Shown here: one piece after another, positions 55,572 through 64,000 of the stretch
Layout: every line of letters starts with the position of its first letter
Position numbering within the stretch: the first letter of the stretch is position 1
Source of the DNA: Acetobacteraceae bacterium
GTDB taxonomy: Bacteria; Pseudomonadota; Alphaproteobacteria; Acetobacterales; Acetobacteraceae
DNA: 64,000 nt
Direction of reading: 5' to 3'
Assembly (NCBI GenBank): GCA_947371015.1
Contig: CANBNK010000006.1
Location: 1 to 64,000, forward strand
Notes under the pieces: generated by a model
Told to the model about the DNA's origin: nothing
Databases searched by the model: none
The model's input: only the letters and a program-made list of their open reading frames with translations
Program-made: the position numbers and the translations under genes

Positions 55572-56498
55572 ATGCTGCGCCTGCTGTTCCTGCTGCTGGC
55601 CTCTGCCCCCGCCTGGGCGCAGCCCTTCCCCAGCCGGCCGATCACAGTCATCAACCCCACCGCGGCCGGCGCCTCCACCGATATCCTGATCCGCGCCATG
55701 GCGCCGGCGCTGTCCGCGCGGCTCGGCCAGCCGGTGGTGGTGGTGAACCGCGAGGGCGGCAGCAGTTCGCTCGGCACCGCTGCCGTCGCCCGCGCCCAGC
55801 CGGATGGCTACACCCTGCTGTTCGGCGCGGCCTATTCGCTCTCGGTCCTGCCGGTGATCCGCAACGATACCGGCTATACCGCGGCCAGCCTGGAGCCCAT
55901 CTGCCAGGCCTTCGTCAACACCATGGTGGTGGCGGTGCGGCCGGACAGCCCCTTCGCCACGCTGGCCGACTACATCGCCCGGGCGCGCCAGGGTGGCGCC
56001 ACCTTCGGGCACCAGGGCATCGCCAGCATTCCGCACCTGGCCATGGTGGAACTGGGCCAGGTGGCGGGCGTGGCGTTGCAGGACATTCCCTATCGCGGCG
56101 ACCCGCCGGTGGTGGTGGATACGCTGGCCGGGCGCGTCGATGCCGGGGCGATGGTGCTGGGCAGCCTGCGCGGCCAGAACCTGCGGGCGCTGGCGGTGTT
56201 CGGCGCCGCCCGCAACCCGGCCCTGCCCGACGTGCCCACGGTGCGCGAAGCCGGCTGGGACGTGGCGCCGGAAAGTTTCGGGGGGCTGTTCGCCCCGGCC
56301 GGCCTGCCGCCCGCGATACGCGCGACGCTGGCGGCAGCCTGCGAGGCCGGTGTGGCAGACCCGGCCTATCGGGAGGCCGCGCGGCGCGGCTTCCAGCCGG
56401 CGGAGTTGTTCCTGGGGCCGGAAGCGCTGGCCGCCCGGTTGCAGCGCGATGTCGAGGCCAAGGCAACGCTGTTGCGTGGCATAGCGCTGGAGCGGTAG
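55572..56498 (+). CDS. Bug/TctC substrate-binding protein, second of a pair
   Basis: A 308-residue Bug protein with signal peptide MLRLLFLLLASAPAWAQ and motifs NPTAAGASTDILIRA, VVVNREGGSSSLG, QPDGYTLLF and DIPYRGDPP. It resembles the preceding protein in several places (SVLP, CQAF, FGHQGIASIPHLA versus YGHQGVASVPHLA, GFQPAEL versus SFQPAQF), so the pair arose by tandem duplication. The gap between the two is 2 bp. Ligand differences are probable but cannot be read from the sequence. Confidence 0.9.
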   Translation: MLRLLFLLLASAPAWAQPFPSRPITVINPTAAGASTDILIRAMAPALSARLGQPVVVVNREGGSSSLGTAAVARAQPDGYTLLFGAAYSLSVLPVIRNDTGYTAASLEPICQAFVNTMVVAVRPDSPFATLADYIARARQGGATFGHQGIASIPHLAMVELGQVAGVALQDIPYRGDPPVVVDTLAGRVDAGAMVLGSLRGQNLRALAVFGAARNPALPDVPTVREAGWDVAPESFGGLFAPAGLPPAIRATLAAACEAGVADPAYREAARRGFQPAELFLGPEALAARLQRDVEAKATLLRGIALER

Positions 56499-56510
56499 CG
56501 CCAGCCCGCC

Positions 56511-57362
56511 TCAGTGCACCAGCTTCATCTCGGGGATGCCCTCGCTGGCCACCCAGAAGCGGTTGATGGAATCGGCATGCGTCGCCCTCGCCGCGGCATC
56601 CGCCTCCGCCGCCGGCCGCGGCTCCAGGTCGAAATGGCCGCAGCGGTCCACGCCGCGCACCAGCGTGGCTGAAAGCCGCGTCGGGCCGACATGCCTTACG
56701 CTGGCCGGGATGTAGCTGATGCCGATGCCGATGCGGTCCTCGGCCGAGCGGTTCGGCGTGCTGCTGTGCAGCGCCAGCGTGTGGTGCAGGCTGAACTCAC
56801 CGGGCGCCAGCAGCATCGGCACCGCCTTGGCGTCGTCCACCGCCGCCTGTGCGGTCTGCCCCCGAGACAGCATGTTGGCTGGGTTCTTCTCATCCGCATG
56901 CGGCACCTGGCCGCGCGCCTGGCTGCCCGGCAGCACGCGGACGCAGCCGCTCTCCTCATTGCTTGGCGTCAACGCCAGCCAGGCCGTCACATGCTCGAAC
57001 GGCGCCAGGCCGAAATAGGTGCCGTCCTGGTGCCAGGGCACGAAGCCTGCGCTGTTGGCGGCCTTCCACCAGATGGTGGTGTGGAAGATCAGGATATCCG
57101 GGCCGATCACGTCCTCCACCGCATCCAGGATCGCCGACGTGCGAACCAGTTCGGCGGCCCAAGGGAATAGCAGGTAGGGCTTGATCCGGTTGCTCGGCTG
57201 GCGGATGCCAGCCTCCGAGACCGCACGTTCCGCCTGGCCGCAGCAGCGCACCAGGTCGGCCCGCCAGCGTTCCGCCTGCGCCGCCTCCACAGCGCGCAGC
57301 GGCGTGGCATAGCCTTCGGCGCGGTAGCGGGCGATGGCGGCATCATCCAGCAGCTTGGGCAT
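56511..57362 (-). CDS. phytanoyl-CoA dioxygenase (PhyH) family protein
   Basis: A 283-residue non-haem Fe(II)/2-oxoglutarate oxygenase. The metal ligands are His111 and Asp113 in WHQDGTYF and His199 in LALHSSTPN; Arg210 in SAEDRIGIG binds 2-oxoglutarate. The N-terminal helix region and LLFPWAAELVRTSAILDAV fit PhyH, which hydroxylates acyl chains or small organics. GGAG 6 nt before the Met at 57362 supports the start. It stands 28 bp after the thioesterase-like gene on the same strand, so it may be the last gene of that operon. Confidence 0.88.
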   Translation of the reverse strand: MPKLLDDAAIARYRAEGYATPLRAVEAAQAERWRADLVRCCGQAERAVSEAGIRQPSNRIKPYLLFPWAAELVRTSAILDAVEDVIGPDILIFHTTIWWKAANSAGFVPWHQDGTYFGLAPFEHVTAWLALTPSNEESGCVRVLPGSQARGQVPHADEKNPANMLSRGQTAQAAVDDAKAVPMLLAPGEFSLHHTLALHSSTPNRSAEDRIGIGISYIPASVRHVGPTRLSATLVRGVDRCGHFDLEPRPAAEADAAARATHADSINRFWVASEGIPEMKLVH

Positions 57363-57390
57363 GGGTGGCTCCCTGGTGGAAGCCTCCAGC

Positions 57391-58113
57391 CTACGCTGCC
57401 ACGGGCCGCGGCATAACCCACAAGGCGCGGGCCAAGCCACGCACCCCGCCATCGGCTCCGAGAATGGCAGTGCCAGCGTGCAGCTTGCGGTCTTCCCGCC
57501 CGATCTGCCAGCCGAGCACGATGCACGGCTCGCCCGGTTCAACGCTGCCAAGCAGCTGCCCGGTCATCCGCGCCAGCAGCGAACGCGCGGGCGGCGTTTC
57601 CACCGCGAAGGCGAACTGTCCGGCGCAATCCAGCGCGGCCCACAGATGCTCCGGCGCCACCCGGCCACCAACCGCGAAGGCCGGGTCTGGCCGCCAGAGG
57701 CCAGCCGCCACACCAGTCCGGCCTTCGACCTTGCCGGTGAAGACGCGCAGCCCGTAGCCCGGCGCCTGGTTGTCGCCGCAGCAGAAGCACAGGCCGGTGG
57801 AGTGGCTGAGGCCGCTGGCCAGGAACCAGCGCGTCGCCGCCTCGGCCTCCGCCAGCGTCGGCGCCGGTGGCACGTCCAGCGTCAACTCGGCCGGGCGCGC
57901 TTCCACCACAACATTGCCTTCGGCGTCCAGCACAGCAGCGCCCTGCGCGTCGCGCCGCACCATCAGCGCGGTGTCCAGCGGCATCGGCCGGCGCAGCGTC
58001 ACTTCCGCAGGGCCATCCCCCAGCAGCAGCGCGGCGCGCCCTGCGACATAACCGCCATTGCCGCTGCCCGGCGGCCCGCGGAACTGCGCCGCGACGGTGA
58101 AGGCTTCGCTCAT
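57391..58113 (-). CDS. thioesterase-like (hotdog-fold) protein
   Basis: A 240-residue protein starting with SEAFTVAAQFRGPPGSGNGG, a pattern seen in acyl-CoA thioesterase-like proteins, and containing a cysteine cluster (LCFCCGDNQAPGYGL) followed by LWAALDCAGQFAF, typical of a helix in hotdog folds. It seems to comprise two hotdog halves. I cannot name the substrate. The start overlaps the cupin stop (ATGA), so it belongs to the operon cyclase-cupin-thioesterase-PhyH, suggesting handling of an activated acid. Confidence 0.65.
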   Translation of the reverse strand: MSEAFTVAAQFRGPPGSGNGGYVAGRAALLLGDGPAEVTLRRPMPLDTALMVRRDAQGAAVLDAEGNVVVEARPAELTLDVPPAPTLAEAEAATRWFLASGLSHSTGLCFCCGDNQAPGYGLRVFTGKVEGRTGVAAGLWRPDPAFAVGGRVAPEHLWAALDCAGQFAFAVETPPARSLLARMTGQLLGSVEPGEPCIVLGWQIGREDRKLHAGTAILGADGGVRGLARALWVMPRPVAA

Positions 58114-58556
58114 CGGATCTCCGCCGGCGTCGAGGTGCCCGGCCCTTGGCCGACGATCAGCAACTCGCAGGGTTCCGCCTTGGCGCCGTCATAGTGGATG
58201 CCGCGGCCGTAATGCGTGACGAAGCTGCCGGCGCTGACCGGCACCGTGCTGTCCTGGTTGAAGCGCGGGCCGCTGCCCATCCACCAGGTACCCTTGAGGA
58301 CGGTGATGAAGCGGTCATGCTGGTGGAAATGCGGCCGCGACATGTTGCCTGGCAGCCAGCGGTTCATCACCGCATAGAAGCCTTCCTTGGTGGGGTCGCC
58401 GACCAGCAGCGCCTGCTGGTTGCCGCCGCGCGAAACCGGCCCCCAGGGGATCTGTTCCGGCACCAGGTACTTGATGATGGCCGGGTCCACCTGGCCGAAA
58501 GCGCGGCCTGCCCAAGGCGCCAGCGCGGCAGCCAGCAGCAGCGAACGGCGGTTCAT
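58110..58556 (-). CDS. secreted cupin-domain protein
   Basis: A 148-residue protein with an N-terminal signal (MNRRSLLLAAALAPWAGRAFGQ, with a Tat-like NRRSLL) and one cupin domain. Metal-binding histidines appear in SRPHFHQHDRFITVLKGTWW (in parts) and in THYGRGIHYDG. Small secreted cupins bind a metal and may act as isomerases, lyases or sensors. It overlaps both neighbours (cyclase upstream, thioesterase-like downstream) by 4 bp. The reaction is unknown. Confidence 0.82.
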   Translation of the reverse strand: MNRRSLLLAAALAPWAGRAFGQVDPAIIKYLVPEQIPWGPVSRGGNQQALLVGDPTKEGFYAVMNRWLPGNMSRPHFHQHDRFITVLKGTWWMGSGPRFNQDSTVPVSAGSFVTHYGRGIHYDGAKAEPCELLIVGQGPGTSTPAEIR

Positions 58557-59230
58557 GGGGCATCTCCCTCGATGGCGATGACACGGGCCGGAGCGCCGTC
58601 GCTGTCCGGTACTTTCACCGGCAGCGCGACGACGAAGCTGCGCGGCTGCACCAGCGCACCGGTGTTGCACAGGTATTCGAACATGATGACGCCCTGCTTC
58701 AGCAGGTGGAAATGCGTGACATGCTCCGGCAGCGGCGGCCGCTTCTGCTTGGTGATGAAGTAGCGGATGCAATGGTCCTGCGGGAAGTCGAAGCCGACCG
58801 CCTTGATGCCGGCTTCCCGCAGGAAAATGGCGGCATCCGCGCTCATCCACGGCGCCTTCGCCCAATAGTCCGGCGTGTTGACGCTGTAGCGCTTGTCCCA
58901 CTGGGTCTTCAGGATGGCGATGTCGCCGCGCTTCAGGTGGCGGGCGCTGGCGGCGATGCGCTCGCCGGAGATCTCGGTGTTCTCCGGCACGTCCGAGAGG
59001 TCGAGGATCGCCGCCTCCCCCACCGTCATGTCCAGGTTGATGCTGTCCGTCGTGAAGCCCTGCGGGTCCACATGGCGTGGACTGTCCATGTGGGTGAAGG
59101 CGTGCAGGTTCCAGCCGGCCCAGGTGCCCTGCCCTTCGCCGGTGTCGTGGCTCTTCAGCAGGCGGCGCTCCACCGGCCAGCGGAAATGGCCCGTGGTGAC
59201 GGCGGTGGAGAGATCGACATAGCGGCGCAT
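58553..59230 (-). CDS. cyclase family / kynurenine formamidase-like metal hydrolase
   Basis: A 225-residue protein of the cyclase/KynB family. The metal motif is LHAFTHMDSPRHVDP, matching HxxxHxDxPxH, and a distal His lies in FPQDHCIRYF. These enzymes use Zn2+ or Mn2+ to hydrolyse formamides or cyclic amides such as isatin or N-formylkynurenine. The Met at 59230 (MRRYVDLSTAVTTGHFRWP) gives the expected start; longer frames are extra. It leads an overlapping operon with a cupin and a thioesterase-like protein. The rest of the kynurenine pathway is missing here, so the substrate may differ. Confidence 0.87.
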   Translation of the reverse strand: MRRYVDLSTAVTTGHFRWPVERRLLKSHDTGEGQGTWAGWNLHAFTHMDSPRHVDPQGFTTDSINLDMTVGEAAILDLSDVPENTEISGERIAASARHLKRGDIAILKTQWDKRYSVNTPDYWAKAPWMSADAAIFLREAGIKAVGFDFPQDHCIRYFITKQKRPPLPEHVTHFHLLKQGVIMFEYLCNTGALVQPRSFVVALPVKVPDSDGAPARVIAIEGDAP

Positions 59231-59305
59231 GCGGCTGCCCTTTCCGGACCGGGCCGCGTGTGGCCCGCCCTCCCTGTTTGGCGGCAAGCTAGCGCCGGGC
59301 GCTGG

Positions 59306-61870
59306 CTACGCCAATGCCTTCGCCACCTTCTCATGCGTGCCGCGGCTCAGCTTCGATTGTGCCAGTATGCGCTGCAACTCCCGCTGCATCAGGGCTCCGC
59401 GCTGCGCATTCTGCCGCCGCCACTGCCCGAGCGGCCCGACCATCCGCGCCGCCGTCTGGCCGTTGATCTGGTCCAGCGCGATCACCGCATCAGCCAAAAA
59501 GGAATAACCCTCGCCCGACACATCATGGAATCGCACCTGATTGCCGGCAGCGAAGGCGCCGATGACGCTGCGCGCCCGGTTCGGGTTCTTCAAGTCGAAG
59601 TCCACATGTGCGTACAGCGCGCGCACTTCGGCAATGGCATTCGGCCGCGCCGCCATGGCCTGGATGCTGAACCACTTGTCCAGCACCAGGTCGTCGCCGC
59701 GCCACTTCGCGTGGAAGCTGGCCAGTGCCGCATCGCGCTCCGGCGTCTCGGTACCGGCCAGCGCGTCCAGCGCCGCCAGTACTTCCGTCATGTTGCGGCC
59801 GGCGTCGAACTGCGCTTTTGCGAGAGCCACATCCTGCGTCGCCAGGTAGCCCAGGCAGACATTGCGCAGCGCACGGCAGCCGATGGCTTCGCCGGTGATG
59901 CTGGCCGGGTCGGTCGCGGCCATGGCGTCGTAGGTGCGGCGCAGGCTGGTGGCGCAGCGCTGCGCGATCTCGCGCCGTAGTTGCTCCCGCACGGCGTGGA
60001 TCGCCGCCGGCTCGGCCACCGCCATCTGGTCGGCGACGAAGGATTCGCCGGGCAGTAGCAGCGCCTCGGCGGCGAAGGCTGGGTCGCGCTCTGCATCCGC
60101 CAGCGTGGCTTCCACCGCCTCGGCCAGCGCTGGGTCGAAGGGTGTGGCCGGCGCCGCGATCATGCCAAGCATCACCGCCGTGGCGTATTGCTGGCCGCTG
60201 TCCCAGCGCACGAAGGGGTCGCTGTCATGCACCGCCAGGAAGCGCAGCCGGTCCTGCGGCACCCCCAGCAGCCGCACCGGCGCCGAGAAACCACGCAGCA
60301 GCGAAGGCACTGGCGCGGTGGCGATCTCGTCGAAGGTGAAGCTCTGCTCGGCACCCTCCAGCAGCAGCATCCGCTCCGCAATCTGCTGGCCGTTCGCGTC
60401 CAGCAGGCCGGTCGCAACCGGGATCGGCAGCGGCGCCTTCTGCGGCTGCCCGGGCGTGGCCGGCGTGGTTTGCCGCAGCGTCAGCGTGTAGCGGCGGGCG
60501 GCGGCGTCGTAGCTGTCCTCGGCGGTCAGCTCCGGCGTGCCGGCCTGGCCGTACCAGCCCTTGAAGCCGCTGAGGTCGATGCCGGACGCATCCTGCATCG
60601 CGGCCACGAACTCCTCGATCGTCACCGCCTGGTTGTCGTGGCGGGCAAAGTAGAGGTCCATGCCGCGGCGGAAGTTGGCGGCACCGATGCGGGTGTGCAG
60701 CAGCCGCACCACTTCCGCGCCCTTGTCATAGACCGTGGGCGTGTAGAAATTGTCGATCTCGATATAGCTGTCGGGACGCACGGGATGCGCCATCGGGCCG
60801 GCATCCTCGGGGAATTGCGCGGCGCGGAGACGGCGCACATCCTTCAGCCGCTTGACCGCGCGGCTGCCCATATCGCTGCTGAACTCCTGGTCGCGGAAGA
60901 CCGTCAGGCCTTCCTTCAGGCTCAGCTGGAACCAGTCCCGACAGGTGACGCGATTGCCGGTCCAGTTGTGGAAATACTCATGCGCGACCACGGTCTCGAT
61001 GCCCTGGTAGTCGCCGTCGGTCGCCGTCTCCGCCGTGGCCAGCACATACTTGGTGTTGAAGACGTTGAGACCCTTATTCTCCATGGCGCCCATGTTGAAG
61101 TCCGACACGGCGGCGATGTTGAACACGTCCAGGTCGTATTCCAGGCCGAAGACGTCCTCGTCCCACTTCATGCTGCGCTTCAGGCTGTCCATCGCATGGG
61201 CGCAGCGGGTCTCGTCGCCGCGGCGTACCCAGATGTTCAGCGCGACGGCACGGCCGGACGCGGTGGTGAAGTGGTCGTGCACATCCACCAGGTCGCCAGC
61301 GACCAGCGCGAACAGGTAGCACGGCTTCGGGTGCGGGTCCTGCCAGCGCACCCAATGCCGGCCGCCCTCGGCATGGCCGGAACCATGCGGATTGCCGTTG
61401 GAGAGCAGGATCGGGCAGGTCGCCCGATCCGCCGTCAGGGTGACGGTGTAGCGGCTCATCACATCGGGCCGGTCGGGGAAGTAGGTGATGCGGCGGAAGC
61501 CCTCGGCCTCGCACTGCGTGTAGTAATTTCCGCCGGAGGTGTAGAGGCCGCTCAACTCGGTATTCTCCGCCGGCGCGATCTGCGTGGTGATCTCCAGCAT
61601 GCAGGCATCCGGCAGCGCGCCGATCGTCATGCCCGCGTCGTCCAGCGTGTACTGTTCCGGCGGCAGCGTCGCGCCATCCAGCGCGATATGCCGCAACTCC
61701 AGCGCCACGCCATCCAGCCGCAGCGGCCCTGGCCGGTTCCGCCGCAGCGCCAGGCGAGAGCGCACGATGGTCGCCGCCGGGTCCAGTTGGAAATCCAGGT
61801 CCACCGTGTCGATATGGAAGACCGGCGGGGTGTAGTCCTGGCGATGCGTGGCGCGCGGCGTTTCGGTCAT
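59306..61870 (-). CDS. pepN: aminopeptidase N
   Basis: An 854-residue M1 metallopeptidase that removes N-terminal residues from peptides. The substrate-anchoring motif GAMEN is at 261-265. The zinc site is HEYFH (297-301) with Glu320 after 18 residues, and the catalytic Tyr is expected in the following domain. Length and the N-terminal RQDYTPPVFHIDTVDLDFQL region fit the bacterial PepN of E. coli type. It is followed by the M81 peptidase transcribed toward it from only 4 bp away, so the two share a transcript. Confidence 0.95.
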   Translation of the reverse strand: MTETPRATHRQDYTPPVFHIDTVDLDFQLDPAATIVRSRLALRRNRPGPLRLDGVALELRHIALDGATLPPEQYTLDDAGMTIGALPDACMLEITTQIAPAENTELSGLYTSGGNYYTQCEAEGFRRITYFPDRPDVMSRYTVTLTADRATCPILLSNGNPHGSGHAEGGRHWVRWQDPHPKPCYLFALVAGDLVDVHDHFTTASGRAVALNIWVRRGDETRCAHAMDSLKRSMKWDEDVFGLEYDLDVFNIAAVSDFNMGAMENKGLNVFNTKYVLATAETATDGDYQGIETVVAHEYFHNWTGNRVTCRDWFQLSLKEGLTVFRDQEFSSDMGSRAVKRLKDVRRLRAAQFPEDAGPMAHPVRPDSYIEIDNFYTPTVYDKGAEVVRLLHTRIGAANFRRGMDLYFARHDNQAVTIEEFVAAMQDASGIDLSGFKGWYGQAGTPELTAEDSYDAAARRYTLTLRQTTPATPGQPQKAPLPIPVATGLLDANGQQIAERMLLLEGAEQSFTFDEIATAPVPSLLRGFSAPVRLLGVPQDRLRFLAVHDSDPFVRWDSGQQYATAVMLGMIAAPATPFDPALAEAVEATLADAERDPAFAAEALLLPGESFVADQMAVAEPAAIHAVREQLRREIAQRCATSLRRTYDAMAATDPASITGEAIGCRALRNVCLGYLATQDVALAKAQFDAGRNMTEVLAALDALAGTETPERDAALASFHAKWRGDDLVLDKWFSIQAMAARPNAIAEVRALYAHVDFDLKNPNRARSVIGAFAAGNQVRFHDVSGEGYSFLADAVIALDQINGQTAARMVGPLGQWRRQNAQRGALMQRELQRILAQSKLSRGTHEKVAKALA

Positions 61871-61874
61871 GGGG

Positions 61875-63374
61875 CTACCCGTTGGTGCCGGGGTCGAGCG
61901 GATAGATCGGCCGGCGGACGTTGCGGAAGGTCAGCTGCGAATAGTCGGACGTGCAGACCCCAACGCCGGCGCACTCGACAATATCCCTGGCCAATGGACC
62001 GAGCGCGGCGCGCCAATGCACCCGTGACTTGATGGCCAGGTAGCGCTTGTCGCGCGGCTCGATGCCGAGCACGCGGAACATGTCGGGGCTGGTCGGCTCG
62101 ATCTGGCGCGTGACCAGCACGATCTCCACCGCGCCGGTGTCCAGCACCACGGTCGGGCCCATATATACCTTCAACCCCGGCGCCAGGCCGGCCTTGGTGA
62201 CGAAGTAGCCAGCCGAGATCGTCTTCACCCTGCCGGTCACGCTGAGCGGCTTGGAGGATTGCGGCAACTCCGGCATCGGCAGTTTGCCGCCGAGTTCCAG
62301 CGTCACTTCCGCGCCAATGCCGGCACGCTGGCAAGCAGCCACGGCGTCAGGGTCGCAGATGCCAAAGAAGGCGACATCCTCCAACCCCTGGCGCAGGATT
62401 TCTGCGAGTACCTCGGTGGTATCCATGGTGCCGCCGGAAGCGCAGTTGTCGTAGTGGTCCAGCAGCACCACCGGCAGTTCCGCCTTGGTCGCGCCGGCCT
62501 GCTTGGCCCGCGCTACGCTGTCGGCTAGCGGTTCCGGCTTGAAGGTAAAGGCCTCCCGCGCTTTCCAGGCGAAGTCGAGCAGCTCCTGCACCATGGCCTG
62601 CGCGTCGGCCTGGTTGTTGTCGGTGCAGACCACGGCGGAAAGCCCGGCGCCGTGGATATCCGCGTGTGGAAAGCCGACATACAGGCTGGCGCTGAGCGCG
62701 CGGCCACTGGTTTCCCAGCCGCGGCACATCGCCTGCAACTCCTTGTTCGGGAAGGCGTGCGTGCCCTGCGCCATCACGTGCGGCAGCATCGGTGCCCGGG
62801 CCCAGGCGGTGGTTGGCTTGACCTCGCCGCGCAGCGCACGCAGCAACGGTCGCGCCGCACGCTCGGCGGTTTGGTACATGTCCACATGCGGGTAGGTCTG
62901 GTAGCCCGCCGTCACCGTGGCGGTTTCCACCATGTTGGCGTGCATGTTGGCGTGCATGTCATAGGCCACGGCCATCGGCGTGGTCGGGTCGATGGCGCGG
63001 ATGCGGCGCAGCAACTCGCCCTCGCCGTCCTCGTAGGCGTCCGTCACCATCGCGCCATGCAGGTCCAGCAGAATGGCGTCCCAGCCACCCTGCTTCACCG
63101 CATCAGTGATCGCGCCGCAGAACGCCTCATACGCCGCGCCATCCACCTTGCCCGAAGGCGGTGCATGCGCGGCGACGGGCACCACAACCTCGGCGCCCGC
63201 CTCCGCGGCCACGTCGAGGAAGCCGCCCATGCAGGTGCGGGTGCCCTTGAAGAACGCAATGGCCCGCTCGCCGGCCAGCAACTCCGTGCCATCCCGGCAG
63301 AACCTCGCCAATGGCGTCGGCACCGGCGAGAAGGTGTTGGTTTCGTGGCTGAGCGCGGCGAGCAGGAAGCGCAT
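61875..63374 (-). CDS. M81 family metallopeptidase (MlrC-like)
   Basis: A 499-residue protein of family M81, whose founder MlrC breaks down linearised microcystin. Characteristic blocks are ALSHETNTFSPVPTPLARF at the N-terminus, DLHGAMVTDAYEDGEGELLRRIR, AVAYDMHANMHANMVE, VVLLDHYDNCASGGTMDTTEVL and the C-terminal SRVHWRAALGPLARDIVECAG. Despite the name, most members are found in bacteria with no contact with microcystin, and likely act on other small amides or peptides. It lies 4 bp upstream of pepN, and 2 bp after the FMN dehydrogenase gene. Confidence 0.92.
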   Translation of the reverse strand: MRFLLAALSHETNTFSPVPTPLARFCRDGTELLAGERAIAFFKGTRTCMGGFLDVAAEAGAEVVVPVAAHAPPSGKVDGAAYEAFCGAITDAVKQGGWDAILLDLHGAMVTDAYEDGEGELLRRIRAIDPTTPMAVAYDMHANMHANMVETATVTAGYQTYPHVDMYQTAERAARPLLRALRGEVKPTTAWARAPMLPHVMAQGTHAFPNKELQAMCRGWETSGRALSASLYVGFPHADIHGAGLSAVVCTDNNQADAQAMVQELLDFAWKAREAFTFKPEPLADSVARAKQAGATKAELPVVLLDHYDNCASGGTMDTTEVLAEILRQGLEDVAFFGICDPDAVAACQRAGIGAEVTLELGGKLPMPELPQSSKPLSVTGRVKTISAGYFVTKAGLAPGLKVYMGPTVVLDTGAVEIVLVTRQIEPTSPDMFRVLGIEPRDKRYLAIKSRVHWRAALGPLARDIVECAGVGVCTSDYSQLTFRNVRRPIYPLDPGTNG

Positions 63375-63376
63375 GG

Positions 63377-64000
63377 TCAGCGGTACCCCGGGTCCGAGAG
63401 GTTGAGCAACGGAAAGGCACTGAACAGCGAAGGCGGCCGCACCGGCTGCGCCTGGTGCAGGTAGCCCGGATGCAGGTCCACGAAGCGCGAAACGCCGAGC
63501 AGGCCGAGCACCTCATGGATTTCGGTCTGCAGCAATTCCAGTACGCGCTGCACGCCATCCTCGCCGGCGGCGGCCAGGCCGTAGCAGTAAAGTCGACCGA
63601 TCGCGACCATGTCGGCGCCCAGTGCCATCGCCTTCACCACGTCGCTGCCACGGCTGATGGAGCCATCCATCCACACCTTGGCGCGGCCACCCACGGCCTT
63701 CACCACTTCCGGCAGCGCCTCCAGCGAACCACGGCCGTGATCCAACTGGCGGCCACCATGGTTGGAGACATAGACCACGTCCACGCCGTGGTCGCAGGCC
63801 ATGCCGGCATCCTCTGACGTGGCGATGCCCTTCAGCACCAGCGGTACGTTCGGGAATTTCTGCTTGAAGTGCCGCACGTAGTCCCAGTTCAACCCAGCCT
63901 GGAAGCTGTGCCCCACGGCGCGCGCCCGCCACGGCTTGACGAAGCGCTTGGCGATGTCGCGTTCGCGCCGGCTGTAGATCGCGGTATCGACGGTCAGGCA
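63377..64000 (-). CDS. FMN-dependent alpha-hydroxyacid dehydrogenase (LldD-like), C-terminal part
   Basis: The gene runs out of the window; about 208 C-terminal residues are visible. They belong to the FMN-dependent lactate/glycolate oxidase family: LTVDTAIYSRRERDIAKRF, LVLKGIATSEDAGMA (flavin Lys), YVSNHGGRQLDHG with the catalytic His and the substrate-binding Arg, and VWMDGSISRGSDVVKAMALGA, then AIGRLYCYGL. It oxidises a 2-hydroxy acid such as L-lactate to the 2-oxo acid. It is the most upstream gene of a tight strand with M81 and pepN. Mandelate or lactate as substrate cannot be separated. Confidence 0.9.
   Translation of the reverse strand, partial: CLTVDTAIYSRRERDIAKRFVKPWRARAVGHSFQAGLNWDYVRHFKQKFPNVPLVLKGIATSEDAGMACDHGVDVVYVSNHGGRQLDHGRGSLEALPEVVKAVGGRAKVWMDGSISRGSDVVKAMALGADMVAIGRLYCYGLAAAGEDGVQRVLELLQTEIHEVLGLLGVSRFVDLHPGYLHQAQPVRPPSLFSAFPLLNLSDPGYR

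Overview
The window is about 64 kb of very GC-rich, densely coding bacterial chromosome. Most genes use G or C at nearly every third codon position, which also creates many long open antisense frames that are not genes. The gene content, an alphaproteobacterial-type LexA box (GAAC-N7-GAAC) before uvrA, and nine periplasmic Bug/TctC solute-binding proteins suggest an alphaproteobacterium, most likely a Roseomonas-like member of the Acetobacteraceae. The class is fairly safe; the family is inference. There is no rRNA operon, CRISPR array, prophage or recognisable transposase. One tRNA-Lys(UUU) is present.

Layout. 1-9.1 kb: end of an alpha/beta hydrolase, an acyl-CoA carboxyltransferase, a lone CheZ, two divergent Bug proteins, then an operon of Bug, enoyl-CoA hydratase, HyuA and HyuB. 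9.1-15.9 kb: DUF1028 protein, a dehydrogenase, an amidohydrolase, DUF3597, another Bug protein, then frmA coupled to an FHA-PP2C phosphatase. 16-23.3 kb: a CoA-ester operon (cysteine-less thiolase, DUF35 partner, enoyl-CoA hydratase, double CoA-transferase), then four tandem 25-nt hairpins and three translationally coupled Bug genes. 23.3-27 kb: ssb and uvrA diverging around a LexA box. 27.2-33.9 kb: a GldA/GldF/GldG/DUF4340 ABC operon, a NUDIX hydrolase, a TSUP permease with a frameshifted end, and a Bug protein. 33.9-34.3 kb: a chain of five small hairpins. 34.3-44 kb: RTX-like protein, msrP without msrQ, lytic transglycosylase, amino-acid binding protein, D-amino-acid dehydrogenase, ferredoxin, CoA-transferase, LLM oxidoreductase, D-2-hydroxyacid dehydrogenase, OsmC.

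44-45.4 kb is the least gene-dense part: a 53-residue membrane protein with its own promoter and palindrome, a MITE-like element with nested inverted repeats, a DUF883 protein and the tRNA. 45.4-50 kb is core housekeeping: two cyclophilins, coaD, gyrA. 50.1-54.5 kb is a tightly overlapping operon resembling an aromatic meta-cleavage pathway, with two Bug genes diverging from it. 56.5-59.2 kb holds PhyH dioxygenase, a thioesterase-like protein, a cupin and a cyclase. 59.3-64 kb holds pepN, an M81 peptidase and the end of an FMN alpha-hydroxyacid dehydrogenase.

The common theme is uptake of carboxylic and aromatic acids, captured by many Bug proteins, and their breakdown as CoA esters or by oxidative ring cleavage. 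The most unusual signals are non-coding: two separate hairpin arrays beside Bug genes, three hairpins whose 3' arm contains a Shine-Dalgarno sequence, and the nested inverted-repeat element.
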